The position numbers and the translations under genes are program-made. Under the pieces are notes generated by a model. The model was given only the letters and a program-made list of their open reading frames with translations, had not been told where the DNA came from and did no database searches. Below, piece after piece: positions 29,194 through 39,016 of a DNA stretch of 64,000 nt. The stretch is from Comamonadaceae bacterium (lineage in GTDB: Bacteria > Pseudomonadota > Gammaproteobacteria > Burkholderiales > Burkholderiaceae_C): contig JAIXRH010000123.1 of NCBI GenBank assembly GCA_027485285.1, positions 1 to 64,000 of the forward strand. The letters run 5' to 3'. How positions within the stretch are numbered: the first letter of the stretch is position 1; every line of letters begins with the position of its first letter.

Positions 29194-29862
29194 ATGCGCG
29201 CGCTTGCCAGCTCTTTGCACGACGACGTGGCCTCACAGCTGCGCAACTACATCTTTGATGGACAGCTCAGGCCCGGTAGCTTCATCGATGAAGTGACTTT
29301 GTGCGAGTTGTGGTCTATTTCCCGCACACCTTTGCGTGAAGCCCTCAAAGTGTTGACCGCTGAGGGCTTGGTGCGCCACGAGCCTCGTCGCGGTTGCTTT
29401 GTGAACGAGGTCACTCAGCAAGACCTAGACAACATTTTTCCCGTCATCGCGCTGCTCGAAGGTCGCTGCGCTTTTGATGCCACCCGCCATGCCACGCCTG
29501 CCGATGTGCAAGCCCTCGAAGTGTGGCACCAGCGTTTGCAGCAGCATGCAGATGCCGGACGTATCAATGATTACTACGAGGCGAATTTCGCCATTCACGA
29601 AGCCATCATTCAATTGGCCAACAACAGGTGGCTGGCCCAGACCATTGACGATTTACGCAAAATTTTGAAGCTGGCCCGCTTGCAGCAGTTGCACGTGCCA
29701 GGTCGTTTGAAACAAAGTTTGGCAGAGCATCTGACCATCTTTGCTGCGCTCAAGGCGGGCGACGCCGCAGGCGCAGATGCCGCCATGCGACACCATGTGT
29801 TGCAGCAGCATGAGGCCTTGCTTGATTTGGTCTTGGCCAACCGCAGTGTGTTGACAGCATAA
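29194..29862 (+). CDS. GntR (FadR/FCD-type) transcriptional regulator, probable malonate regulator
   Basis: wHTH LRNYIFDGQLRPGSFIDEVTLCELWSISRTPLREALKVLTAEGLVRHEPRRGCFVNEVT. Located directly upstream of malonate genes. Confidence 0.85.
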   Translation: MRALASSLHDDVASQLRNYIFDGQLRPGSFIDEVTLCELWSISRTPLREALKVLTAEGLVRHEPRRGCFVNEVTQQDLDNIFPVIALLEGRCAFDATRHATPADVQALEVWHQRLQQHADAGRINDYYEANFAIHEAIIQLANNRWLAQTIDDLRKILKLARLQQLHVPGRLKQSLAEHLTIFAALKAGDAAGADAAMRHHVLQQHEALLDLVLANRSVLTA

Positions 29863-29891
29863 ATTCGGCATCAGACCAGAAAGAACATTGG

Positions 29892-31325
29892 ATGAATCCG
29901 ACAAATTGGCTCAGCAGCAAACTTCATTTGCTTCGTAACGTCGCTTCTGCAGCGCAAGACCCGAAGCCGGAGGACCGCTCATCGCGTGAGCGTTTAAGCG
30001 CCACCTTGCGCCAACAAAAAGAAGCGCTGTCGCCTCGCTCGCTCCGCCGCACGCTCTCCCTGTTGCAAGCCGTGGTGGACCCGCGTGTGAGCGAAGTCGA
30101 GGGCGGTCGCCGTGCCAAAGCCTTGGCCGATTGGTATGGCAAAGCCGAGGCCGCTGAACGTCAAGACTTGTGGCTGCTGATCAGCGAGCAGTTTGGCCCC
30201 GATGCGATCAAGGTGCGCGCCGCGCGTGATGACTACGACGCCGCCTTGGGCACGGTGGACGAGGGTCCTGCCGAGATTCGCTTGCGCCGCGCCTTGGTGT
30301 CGCCTCGCACGCGCTTGCTGCAACGCTTTGCGGCGTCAGATGGCGGCATGCGTTTCTTGGTGGATTTGCGTGCTGAGTTGCTGCCGCATCTCAAAGGCAA
30401 CAAGCGTCTGCAGGCCTTGGATGCCGAGCTGGAAAACCTGTTCTCCACTTGGTTTGATGTGGCATTTTTAGAGTTACGCGGCATCAGCTGGGATTCGCCT
30501 GCTTCTTTGATTGAAAAGCTCATCAAGTACGAGGCCGTGCACGACATTCGCAGTTGGGCCGATTTGAAAAATCGTTTGGACAGCGATCGCCGCTGTTATG
30601 GGTTCTTCCACCCTAGCTTGCCCAACGAGCCTTTGATTTTTGTGGAAGTCGCTTTGCTGCACGAGATGGCTGACAGCATCATGCCGCTGTTGGATGAGTC
30701 CGCCGCGCCTGAGGATCTGCAAAAGTCCACTGTGGCGATTTTTTATTCCATCAGCAACACGCAGGGTGGTTTGAAAGGCGTGAGCTTTGGTGACTCGCTC
30801 ATCAAACGTGTGGTGGAAACTTTGCGCAGCGAGTTCCCCAAACTTAAAACTTTTGCCACCTTGTCGCCGATCCCAAGTTTTCGCCCTTGGTTGGTCAAGC
30901 ATGCCCAAGACTTGTTGGCTCAGCTCAATGAAAAAGAGCGGTCCGCTTTGGGCCGAGAAATCAGCTTTGAGCCACCCACGGCCAGCCACGTGCTGGCGGC
31001 CATTGAGCAGCCTCAGGTGTTGGAGGTGTTGTCCGTCAAATCAACCTTGCGCCAATTTCTGACGCGCGCGGGTGCGCATTACTTGGGGCAAGCCAAATCG
31101 GGTGATCAAGTGTTGGACCCGGTGGCACGCTTTCACTTGGGCAACGGGGCACGCATAGAGCGCATCAACTGGTATGCCGACCCATCGGCCAAAGGCATCA
31201 AACAATCGTACGGTTTGATGGTCAATTATTTGTATGACCTCAAGCGCCTAGACAAACACCGCCAAATGTTGGAAAAGGGCGTGGCCCCAGCCTCTGGCGA
31301 AGTAGAAGACATGTATTTCAAGTGA
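29892..31325 (+). CDS. Malonyl-CoA decarboxylase
   Basis: MCD family motifs: GMRFLVDLRAELLP, EVALLHEMADSIMPLL, FYSISNTQGGLKGVSFGDSLIKRVV, FHLGNGARIERINWYADPSAKGIKQSYGLMVNYLYDL. Confidence 0.93.
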   Translation: MNPTNWLSSKLHLLRNVASAAQDPKPEDRSSRERLSATLRQQKEALSPRSLRRTLSLLQAVVDPRVSEVEGGRRAKALADWYGKAEAAERQDLWLLISEQFGPDAIKVRAARDDYDAALGTVDEGPAEIRLRRALVSPRTRLLQRFAASDGGMRFLVDLRAELLPHLKGNKRLQALDAELENLFSTWFDVAFLELRGISWDSPASLIEKLIKYEAVHDIRSWADLKNRLDSDRRCYGFFHPSLPNEPLIFVEVALLHEMADSIMPLLDESAAPEDLQKSTVAIFYSISNTQGGLKGVSFGDSLIKRVVETLRSEFPKLKTFATLSPIPSFRPWLVKHAQDLLAQLNEKERSALGREISFEPPTASHVLAAIEQPQVLEVLSVKSTLRQFLTRAGAHYLGQAKSGDQVLDPVARFHLGNGARIERINWYADPSAKGIKQSYGLMVNYLYDLKRLDKHRQMLEKGVAPASGEVEDMYFK

Positions 31326-31359
31326 GCCGCGTTCGTTTTAAACCAAGTAGGAGACAGAC

Positions 31360-32355
31360 ATGAAGCAATTCAACCTTAAAACTAGCCGCCGACAGTGGAT
31401 GGCGCTCACCGCAGCCGCCTGTGCCGCCTTTGGCGTTGGCGCTCAGGCGCAAAGCACATGGCCTAGCAAGCCTGTGAACTTGATTGTTCCTTTCCCCGCT
31501 GGTGGCGGCACCGATGCGTTTGCACGCCCTTTCTCCGCACAGTTTTCCAAGCAAAGCGGCAAATCTTTGGTGATTGACAACCGAGGCGGCGCAGGCGGCA
31601 ATCTGGGCGCTGGTGTGGCAGCCAAAGCGACACCCGATGGTTACACCTTGTTCATGGGCGCCGTGCATCACTCGATTGCACCGTCGATGTACCCAAAACT
31701 CGACTACGACCTAGAGCGTGACTTTGTGCCCTTGGCCATCGTCGCCAGCGTTCCCCACGTGTTGGTGGTGAACCCCAAAAACATCGCTGTGACTGACTTC
31801 AAAGCGTTCATGGAGCTGGTGCGCAGCAAGCCGGGTAAGTTCAATTACGGTTCAGCAGGCGGCGGCACCTCTCACCATTTGGCGGGCGAGCTGTTCAAGA
31901 TGCAAAGCAAAACCTTCATCACCCACATTCCTTATCGCGGTTCAGGCCCTGCTTTGCAAGACTTGATCGCGGGCAACGTGGACATGATGTTTGATGGCTT
32001 GGGGTCATCTGCGCAACACATCAAAGGTGGTCGCATCAAGGCGCTGATGGTGTCGGGTAACAAACGCAACCCCGCATTCCCAGACGTGCCTTGTGCCGCT
32101 GAGTTGGGCTTGCCTGACTACAACGTGAACACGTGGTATGGCCTCTGGGCTCCTAAAGGCACGCCTGCCGATGTGCAGGCTCGCGCCATTGAAGAAGTGC
32201 GCAAAGCCGCCGCATCGGATGAGATCAAAACCAGTTGGGCAAACAACGGTGCTGAATTCCCCAACCTCACAGGTGCACAGTTTGGCAACTTTGTGTCAGC
32301 TGAAATAAAAAAGTGGGCCGCTGTGGTGAAGGCCTCAGGCGCCAAACTCGACTAA
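31360..32355 (+). CDS. Bug family tripartite tricarboxylate transporter substrate-binding protein
   Basis: Signal peptide, then WPSKPVNLIVPFPAGGGTDAFARPF, GANLGAGVAAKATPDGYTLFMG-type and PYRGSGPALQDLIAGNVDMMFD motifs. Confidence 0.9.
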   Translation: MKQFNLKTSRRQWMALTAAACAAFGVGAQAQSTWPSKPVNLIVPFPAGGGTDAFARPFSAQFSKQSGKSLVIDNRGGAGGNLGAGVAAKATPDGYTLFMGAVHHSIAPSMYPKLDYDLERDFVPLAIVASVPHVLVVNPKNIAVTDFKAFMELVRSKPGKFNYGSAGGGTSHHLAGELFKMQSKTFITHIPYRGSGPALQDLIAGNVDMMFDGLGSSAQHIKGGRIKALMVSGNKRNPAFPDVPCAAELGLPDYNVNTWYGLWAPKGTPADVQARAIEEVRKAAASDEIKTSWANNGAEFPNLTGAQFGNFVSAEIKKWAAVVKASGAKLD

Positions 32356-32368
32356 CTGAAGACTGACG

Positions 32369-33904
32369 ATGAATCACAACCTCTATGCGGCCTTGCGGGC
32401 AGCGTTCCCCAAAGATTTGACGGCCACCGCCATCGAAACAGACGATGGCTTGCTTTACAGCTGGTCTGACCTCGAGCGAGCCACCGCGATGATGGCCAAC
32501 CTGCTGGACTCATTGCACATCCCCAAAGGTTCACGCGTGGCTGTGCAGGTTGAAAAGTCGGTCGAAGCCGTCATGCTCTACCTCGCGACTTTGCGTGCGG
32601 GCTATGTTTTTTTGCCTTTGAACACGGCCTACCAAAGCGCTGAGATTGAATATTTTCTTGGCAACGCCGAGCCCGCCGTGGTGGTGTGCAGCAGCAAAAA
32701 CTTTGGTTGGGTGAGCAAAATTGCTTTCAAGGCGGGCACGCAAAACGTCTTCACCTTGGACGACAACCGCACAGGCAGCTTGCTTGAGCGTGCAGCGCAT
32801 TGCGCCGACAAACATCAAGTGGTAGCCAGCCAGGCCGATGATTTGGCCGCCATTTTGTACACCAGTGGCACCACAGGCCGCAGCAAAGGAGCCATGCTCA
32901 CGCACGGCAACATGCTGAGCAACGCACAAACCTTGAAAGCGTATTGGGGCTGGAGAACTGACGATGTGTTGATTCACGCGCTCCCCATCTTCCATGTGCA
33001 TGGCTTGTTCGTGGCCATTCACGGTGCCTTGCTCAACGGCAGCAAGATGATTTGGCTGTCCAAGTTCGACCCCAAACTCGTCATCGCCAAAATGCCAGAA
33101 GCCACGGTGTTCATGGGTGTGCCCACGCTGTACGTGCGGATGTTGGCTGAGCCGAGTTTGACGAAGGCACAAGCCGCCAACATGCGCTTGTTTGTCGCGG
33201 GCTCTGCCCCCTTGCTGTTGGAAACCTTCAACGAATGGCAAGACCGCGTAGGCCAGCCGATCCTCGAGCGCTATGGCATGAGCGAAACGGTCATGCTCAC
33301 CTCCAACCCCTACGCAGCCGATGCGCGTTATCGCGGTCAAGCCGAGCGTCGTGGTGGCACGGTCGGTTTTCCCTTGCCTGGCGTGTCACTGCGCGTGCAA
33401 GACGACGCAGGTCAAGCCTTGCCAGTGGGTGAAATTGGCGGCATCCAAGTCAAAGGCCCCAACGTGTTTGGTGGCTACTGGCGCATGCCTGAGAAAACCA
33501 AAGAAGAGTTCACCTCAGACGGTTATTTCAAAACTGGTGACGTGGGCAAAATCGACGAACGCGGCTACGTGGTCATCGTCGGTCGCAGCAAAGACCTCAT
33601 CATCAGCGGCGGCTACAACGTCTACCCCGCAGAGATTGAGGGCTACATCAACGACATGGCAGGTGTTGCCGAAAGCGCGTTGATCGGCGTGCCGCACCCA
33701 GACTTTGGTGAAGTTGGTGTAGCTGTGGTCGTTGCCAAGGCTGGTGCCAAGTTGAATGCAGATGCCATCATTGCGGCACTCAAGTCACAGCTGGCCAACT
33801 TCAAAATTCCGAAGAGGTGTTTTGTGGTGGCTGAGCTGCCCCGCAACACCATGGGCAAAGTCCAAAAGAACTTGCTGCGCGACCAGTACAAGGGTTTGTT
33901 TTAA
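32369..33904 (+). CDS. Malonyl-CoA synthetase (AMP-dependent acyl-CoA synthetase family)
   Basis: AAILYTSGTTGRSKGAMLTHGN, ERYGMSETVMLTSNPY, YFKTGDVGKIDERGYVVIVGRSKDLIISGGYNVYPAEIE. Adjacent to malonyl-CoA decarboxylase. Confidence 0.9.
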   Translation: MNHNLYAALRAAFPKDLTATAIETDDGLLYSWSDLERATAMMANLLDSLHIPKGSRVAVQVEKSVEAVMLYLATLRAGYVFLPLNTAYQSAEIEYFLGNAEPAVVVCSSKNFGWVSKIAFKAGTQNVFTLDDNRTGSLLERAAHCADKHQVVASQADDLAAILYTSGTTGRSKGAMLTHGNMLSNAQTLKAYWGWRTDDVLIHALPIFHVHGLFVAIHGALLNGSKMIWLSKFDPKLVIAKMPEATVFMGVPTLYVRMLAEPSLTKAQAANMRLFVAGSAPLLLETFNEWQDRVGQPILERYGMSETVMLTSNPYAADARYRGQAERRGGTVGFPLPGVSLRVQDDAGQALPVGEIGGIQVKGPNVFGGYWRMPEKTKEEFTSDGYFKTGDVGKIDERGYVVIVGRSKDLIISGGYNVYPAEIEGYINDMAGVAESALIGVPHPDFGEVGVAVVVAKAGAKLNADAIIAALKSQLANFKIPKRCFVVAELPRNTMGKVQKNLLRDQYKGLF

Positions 33905-33977
33905 GTTGCCTTGGCGTCGAGAAGAGGATTGCAACCCGTCAGCCTCAGCGAAAGCAATAACAGCCCCACAAACAAAA

Positions 33978-34007
33978 AAGCCACTCTTTAAAAGAGTGGC
34001 TTTTTCT
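33978..34007. terminator. Bidirectional terminator between malonate and cyanophycin loci
   Basis: aaaaaagccactctttaaaagagtggcttttt. Confidence 0.88.
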
Positions 34008-34022
34008 TTGAGCAGGAGAAAG

Positions 34023-36605
34023 TTAACCAGCCAAAGCCGCCGAATTCACCCGCTGCGTGATGTGCGCCAAAGCCTCATCCACTTGGTCAATCAAGATCAA
34101 GCACAAATCGCCTTTTTGCAAACGCTCCATGGCGCGGTCAATCGCCAAAAATTCGCCATGAATTTCGTCAATGTGCGTCGTGCGTTTTGCACCGTCCAAA
34201 CCTTGACGCAAAAGCTTCAACACCTCGCCATCTACGCGGCCACGTTGGCAGGCGTCTTGGTACAACACCACATCGTCAAACGCTTCACCAATGAGGCGCG
34301 TTTGCTCCCGGATGTCTTCGTCGCGGCGGTCACCTGCACCGCTGATCACCACGCTGCGTCTTTGTGCGGGCAGGTTGGTCACGGCTTGCACCAGTGCCTT
34401 GATGGCGTCTGGGTTGTGGCCGTAGTCGGCAATCACGGTGGCACCTTTGTAGTCAAACACATTGAAACGTCCAGGCACCGCGTTGCTGTCGCTCACAAAG
34501 GTGGCCAAACCCTTGCAGATGGTTTGCCATGGCACACCTACCGCCCAAGCCGCGCCGATGGAGGCCATGGCATTTTCAATTTGAAAACCAATCGCGCCAC
34601 TGCGAGTCACAGGAATTTCTGACAATGGAATACGCACCGAGTGGTTGCCTTGCATGGCCACAACTTGGTCATCGTCTACAAACACCACGCGTTTGCCTTG
34701 CGCACGGTGGGTGGCAATGACCGGGTGGTGCGAATCCAAACCAAAGAAGGTGACTTGACCCGGGCATTTGTTGGCCATGGCTGCCACGATGGGGTCAGTG
34801 GCGTTGAGCACGGCCATGCCTGACTCTGCCACGTTTTGAACGATAACCCGCTTCAAAACCGCCAGGTCTTCCACAGTGGAGATGTAGTTCAGGCCCAAGT
34901 GGTCACCCATGCCGATGTTGGTGACCACGGCCACTTGGCAGCGGTCAAACGCCAAGCCTTCACGCAGCATGCCGCCGCGCGCGGTTTCGAGCACGGCTGC
35001 ATCCACATCGGGGTGAGCCAACACATTGCGCCCACTGCGGGGGCCGCTGCAGTCGCCGCTGTCGGTTTGACGTCCGTTCACATACACACCATCCGTGTTG
35101 GTCATGCCCACGCGCCAGCCGTTGGCGCGTAGCAAGTGCGATGTCAAACGCACGGTGGTGGTTTTGCCGTTGGTGCCAGTCACCGCGATGACTGGAATTC
35201 GGCCATCGCCACCGTCTGGAAACATGGTGGCCATGACCGCCTCGCCCACATCGCGGCCTTTGCCGAACGAGGGGTTCAGGTGCATGCGTAAGCCAGGGGC
35301 TGCGTTGACTTCGACCACACCGCCACTTTGTTCTTCGAGGGGACGCAAGACGGACTCACACACCACATCGACGCCACAGATATCCAGGCCCACCATTTGC
35401 GCCGCTGCAATCGCACGCAGTGCCACTTCGGGGTGCACATCGTCGGTCACGTCGGTGGCGGTTCCGCCTGTGGACAAGTTGGCGTTGTTGCGCAGAATCA
35501 CACGCGCGCCTTTGGCTGGCACGGAGGTGGCTGTGTAGCCCTGTTCTTGGAGACGCGCAATGGCGATCTCGTCAAACTGAATTTTGGTCAGCGAGGTGGC
35601 ATGGCCTTCGCCGCGGCGAGGGTCCGCATTGACGATGTCTACAAGTTCGCGCACCGTATTTTTGCCGTTGCCAATCACCAGCGGTGGCTCGCGTCGCGCT
35701 GCGGCAACCAGCTTGTTCCCCACCACCAGCAAGCGGTAATCGCTGCCGGGCAAAAAGCGTTCAACCAGCACTTCTTCTCGACAAGCGCGGGCCAGCACGT
35801 AGGCCGCTTTCACACCTTCTTGCGTCGTGACGTTGACAGAGATGCCTTTGCCTTGGTTGCCATCGCGGGGTTTGATGACCACGGGCAGGCCGATTTCTTG
35901 GGCTGCTGCCCAAGCATCATCTGGGCTGATCACGGGGCGGCCCCATGGCACGGGCACGCCAGCGGCATGCAGCAATCGTTTGGTGAGTTCTTTGTCTTGG
36001 GCGATGGACTCAGCGATGGCGCTGGTCGAGTCAATCTCAGCGGCTTGGATACGGCGTTGTTTGCTGCCCCATCCCAACTGAACCAAGCTGCCCTCGGTCA
36101 AACGGCGGTAGGGAATGCCGCGTGCAATCGCGGCATTGACGATAGAGCCAGTCGATGGGCCTAAACGAATGTCTTCATCCAGCTCTCGCAGTTGGTGAAT
36201 GGCCGCATCCACATCAAAACTGGTGTTGTTGAATGCCGCAAGGCACAACGCGTTGGCCAGTTGGATGGCCTTGATGCCCACTTGCTCTTCGGTGTATTCC
36301 ACAGCGACTTGGAACAAACCGAGGTCTGTGGTGGCCGTGCTGCGGCTGAAGGTGACGGGGCAGCCTGCCTCGATTTGCAAATGCAACGTTGCCGCTTCCA
36401 AGGCGTGTGCCATGCTGAGTTTGACTTTGTGATCGGTGGGCTGCAAGTTGCCAACGCCAGGAAATAAATTGCGCAGGCGGTTTTCAAAGTCAGGGTGTTG
36501 GCTCAGGTCTATTTCATCTGCAGCGCAGGTCACCATGGCTTCTACAGCCGTGTGACGGGTCCAGAGGTTGGGGCCGCGCAGGGCGCGGATGCGAGAGACT
36601 TCCAT
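34023..36605 (-). CDS. cphA: Cyanophycin synthetase with complete ATP-grasp and Mur-ligase-like domains
   Basis: ATP-grasp region (VVIKPRDGNQGKGISVNVTTQEGVKAAY), VNAAPGLRMH, P-loop VTGTNGKTTTVRL, C-terminal YGHNPDAIKAL and GAGDRRDEDI. Confidence 0.93.
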   Translation of the reverse strand: MEVSRIRALRGPNLWTRHTAVEAMVTCAADEIDLSQHPDFENRLRNLFPGVGNLQPTDHKVKLSMAHALEAATLHLQIEAGCPVTFSRSTATTDLGLFQVAVEYTEEQVGIKAIQLANALCLAAFNNTSFDVDAAIHQLRELDEDIRLGPSTGSIVNAAIARGIPYRRLTEGSLVQLGWGSKQRRIQAAEIDSTSAIAESIAQDKELTKRLLHAAGVPVPWGRPVISPDDAWAAAQEIGLPVVIKPRDGNQGKGISVNVTTQEGVKAAYVLARACREEVLVERFLPGSDYRLLVVGNKLVAAARREPPLVIGNGKNTVRELVDIVNADPRRGEGHATSLTKIQFDEIAIARLQEQGYTATSVPAKGARVILRNNANLSTGGTATDVTDDVHPEVALRAIAAAQMVGLDICGVDVVCESVLRPLEEQSGGVVEVNAAPGLRMHLNPSFGKGRDVGEAVMATMFPDGGDGRIPVIAVTGTNGKTTTVRLTSHLLRANGWRVGMTNTDGVYVNGRQTDSGDCSGPRSGRNVLAHPDVDAAVLETARGGMLREGLAFDRCQVAVVTNIGMGDHLGLNYISTVEDLAVLKRVIVQNVAESGMAVLNATDPIVAAMANKCPGQVTFFGLDSHHPVIATHRAQGKRVVFVDDDQVVAMQGNHSVRIPLSEIPVTRSGAIGFQIENAMASIGAAWAVGVPWQTICKGLATFVSDSNAVPGRFNVFDYKGATVIADYGHNPDAIKALVQAVTNLPAQRRSVVISGAGDRRDEDIREQTRLIGEAFDDVVLYQDACQRGRVDGEVLKLLRQGLDGAKRTTHIDEIHGEFLAIDRAMERLQKGDLCLILIDQVDEALAHITQRVNSAALAG

Positions 36606-38818
36606 TAGCCGTTCATCCTTGCAACGTTGTTGGCAACGTGTTGGTTTTGTTGTCCGAAATTCTTCAAGCCAGCGCGAATCAGCAGCGGCGCAATGTCCAG
36701 CGACCAGGCAGCGGCCACGGCCGCCAGCAAGGTGGAGATGTGCAAGCCATCTTTGAGCAAGCGGGCAATCAACTCGAGGTCGAGGTGGAACAGTTGTGTT
36801 TCTTGGTCGCCACGCGCCAAGGTGACATGGCCGTCTTTGCAGAACACAGCGCGACCACCGGCTTGCAAATGCGCCACCAGGGTGACGTTATCTTGGGCCT
36901 TGGCGTAATACACCACTTCGCCGTCGCTCAAGTCGGCCAATGAGGTCACGGCTTGTTCATCCGCATTCAACACCGATGCGCCATCTGGCAACACCAAGTC
37001 AATTTGTGTGCGAACCACGGTGCGCATTTGGTCAGGCGTTTGAATGTCGTGCTTGTCGATCAGTGCTTTTGTGGTGTCGGGCATGTTGGTCACGATGCCG
37101 ACCAAGCAGCGGTCGTAGGCCAAACCTTCGTCCAAGATGAGTTCGGGCGTGGTTTCAAACACAGCTGCGTCGAGTGCTCGATTGATGAGTAAACGCTCAG
37201 AGGCGTCAAAACCACGTGAGTCGGTTTTACCCAAGTGCTGTTGGTCCATGTACAGACCGTCTTTACAAGCCAAACCGGTGCGCTTGCCAGACAGGTGAAG
37301 CAACCAGGCCACGAGCTGCGCCAGTTCAGTGGTTTGCTGGCTGCCCACAATGCCCACCACGGGGATGCGGCCAGACTCGTTGGGGCCAAACAAGTGTTCG
37401 ACAATGGCTTTGCCCACGGGGCGGGGCTGGCCCACGGCAGGCTTGACGTGCATCAGCAAGCCGGGGCCTGCATTGACTTCGATGATGGCGCCCTTGGTTT
37501 CTTCCAAAGGTCGCGAGATGTCTTGGGTGACGATGTCGATGCCAGCGATGTCCAAACCGATCACACGCGCAGCGAGGGTGGCGACGGCCGCGACTTCAGG
37601 ATGAACCAAATCGGTCACATCGTTGTTGAGGTTGCCGTTGCGTTGCACCACCACGATGCGGCCTTTGTCGGGCGTGCTGTCCGGCTTCAAGCCTTGGCGC
37701 TGGATTTCGAGCAGCGACATTTCGCCGCGCGGTGTGTGCAAGCGTATCAAGTCGAGCGGAAAGCCTTCGGCAAGGCCACGGCGTGGGTCGGTGTTGATTT
37801 GGCTGTCGATGAGCTGTTCAACAGTGGATGTGCCGTCGCCTACGATGCAAGCGGTTTCGCCACGGGTGGCGGCCACCACGCGGTCGCCCACCACCAAGAC
37901 GCGGTGTTCGTCGCCTCGCACGTAGCGCTCAACCAATACCTCGCTGCCTTCTTTTTCAGCAGCGGTCCATGCGGTACGCACGCCTTCTTCGGTGTTCACA
38001 TCCAGTGACACGCCCCAGCCACGGTTGCCGTCGAGCGGCTTGACCACCACGGGCAGGCCGATGTCTTGGGAGGCTTCCCACGCTTCGTCCGCGGTTTTGA
38101 CAATCTGGCCTTCGGGCACAGGAATCCCACACTGCGTGAGCAAGCGCTTGGTCAAGTCTTTGTCGCTGGAAATGCTTTCGGCAATGGCGCTGGTGCGGTC
38201 GGTTTCGGCTGTCCAAATCCGGCGTTGTTTAGAGCCGTAGCCCAGTTGCACCAAGTTGCCTTCGGTGAGGCGAATGAACGGTGTTTTACGCTCGACCGCT
38301 GCATCGACGATACAGGCGGTGCTGGGGCCAAGGCAGCGCAAGTCGGCAATCTTTTTCAAGCGGTCGACGGTGCCGTGGATGTCAAAAGGTTGGTTGTTGG
38401 CAGCTGCCATCACCAGTTCGCGGGCTGCAAGGAAACTTTCACGGCCCAGCTCTTCGTGTTCGGTGCGGAATACCACTTTGTAGATGCCGCGCTTGCTGAT
38501 TTCACGAGCTTTGCCAAATTCAGCGCGGGCGCCGGCCAAAAGCTGCAACTCGATGGAGACGTGCTCCATGATGTGACCCATCCACGTGCCGCCCACCAAG
38601 CGTGTGAGGAACCCCCCGCGATGGCCCACACCACAGTGGTGCTCGACCAAACCGGGTAGCCAACCGTTGACGCGGTCGTTGAAGCCGTCGATTTTGTTGG
38701 AGGGGTGGTCTTCCATCTCGCCCAAATCAATGAGCGCTTCGATGATGGGGCGGTAAGTCCAGATGTTGGGCCCGCGCAAGTAGTTCATGCGCAGGATTTG
38801 GATGTCTTTGAAGGCCAT
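36605..38818 (-). CDS. Cyanophycin synthetase paralog (CphA2/CphA'-like) with degenerate Mur-like domain
   Basis: ATP-grasp region VVVKPLDGNRGWGVSLDVNTEEGVRTAW and VNAGPGLLMHVKPAVG. P-loop position reads GIVGSQQTTELAQ and the C-terminal Mur domain is missing. Confidence 0.88.
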   Translation of the reverse strand: MAFKDIQILRMNYLRGPNIWTYRPIIEALIDLGEMEDHPSNKIDGFNDRVNGWLPGLVEHHCGVGHRGGFLTRLVGGTWMGHIMEHVSIELQLLAGARAEFGKAREISKRGIYKVVFRTEHEELGRESFLAARELVMAAANNQPFDIHGTVDRLKKIADLRCLGPSTACIVDAAVERKTPFIRLTEGNLVQLGYGSKQRRIWTAETDRTSAIAESISSDKDLTKRLLTQCGIPVPEGQIVKTADEAWEASQDIGLPVVVKPLDGNRGWGVSLDVNTEEGVRTAWTAAEKEGSEVLVERYVRGDEHRVLVVGDRVVAATRGETACIVGDGTSTVEQLIDSQINTDPRRGLAEGFPLDLIRLHTPRGEMSLLEIQRQGLKPDSTPDKGRIVVVQRNGNLNNDVTDLVHPEVAAVATLAARVIGLDIAGIDIVTQDISRPLEETKGAIIEVNAGPGLLMHVKPAVGQPRPVGKAIVEHLFGPNESGRIPVVGIVGSQQTTELAQLVAWLLHLSGKRTGLACKDGLYMDQQHLGKTDSRGFDASERLLINRALDAAVFETTPELILDEGLAYDRCLVGIVTNMPDTTKALIDKHDIQTPDQMRTVVRTQIDLVLPDGASVLNADEQAVTSLADLSDGEVVYYAKAQDNVTLVAHLQAGGRAVFCKDGHVTLARGDQETQLFHLDLELIARLLKDGLHISTLLAAVAAAWSLDIAPLLIRAGLKNFGQQNQHVANNVARMNG

Positions 38819-39016
38819 AAATTAGCGGGGGGGTTGGGCGGGAATTTGGATGGCTGAAGCAGGGGCGTGGACCGTGGTCAGCGTGGCTGCAGCTAGGGCT
38901 GCGGCGATACAATCATTTGCAAACGTGCTGGGGTTCAACAAAGTCCTGGCTCCTGCTTTTTTATTTTTATCGCCGTCCGTCGATTTGCATCGATTGAAAG
39001 CAGCAACATTCCAATA

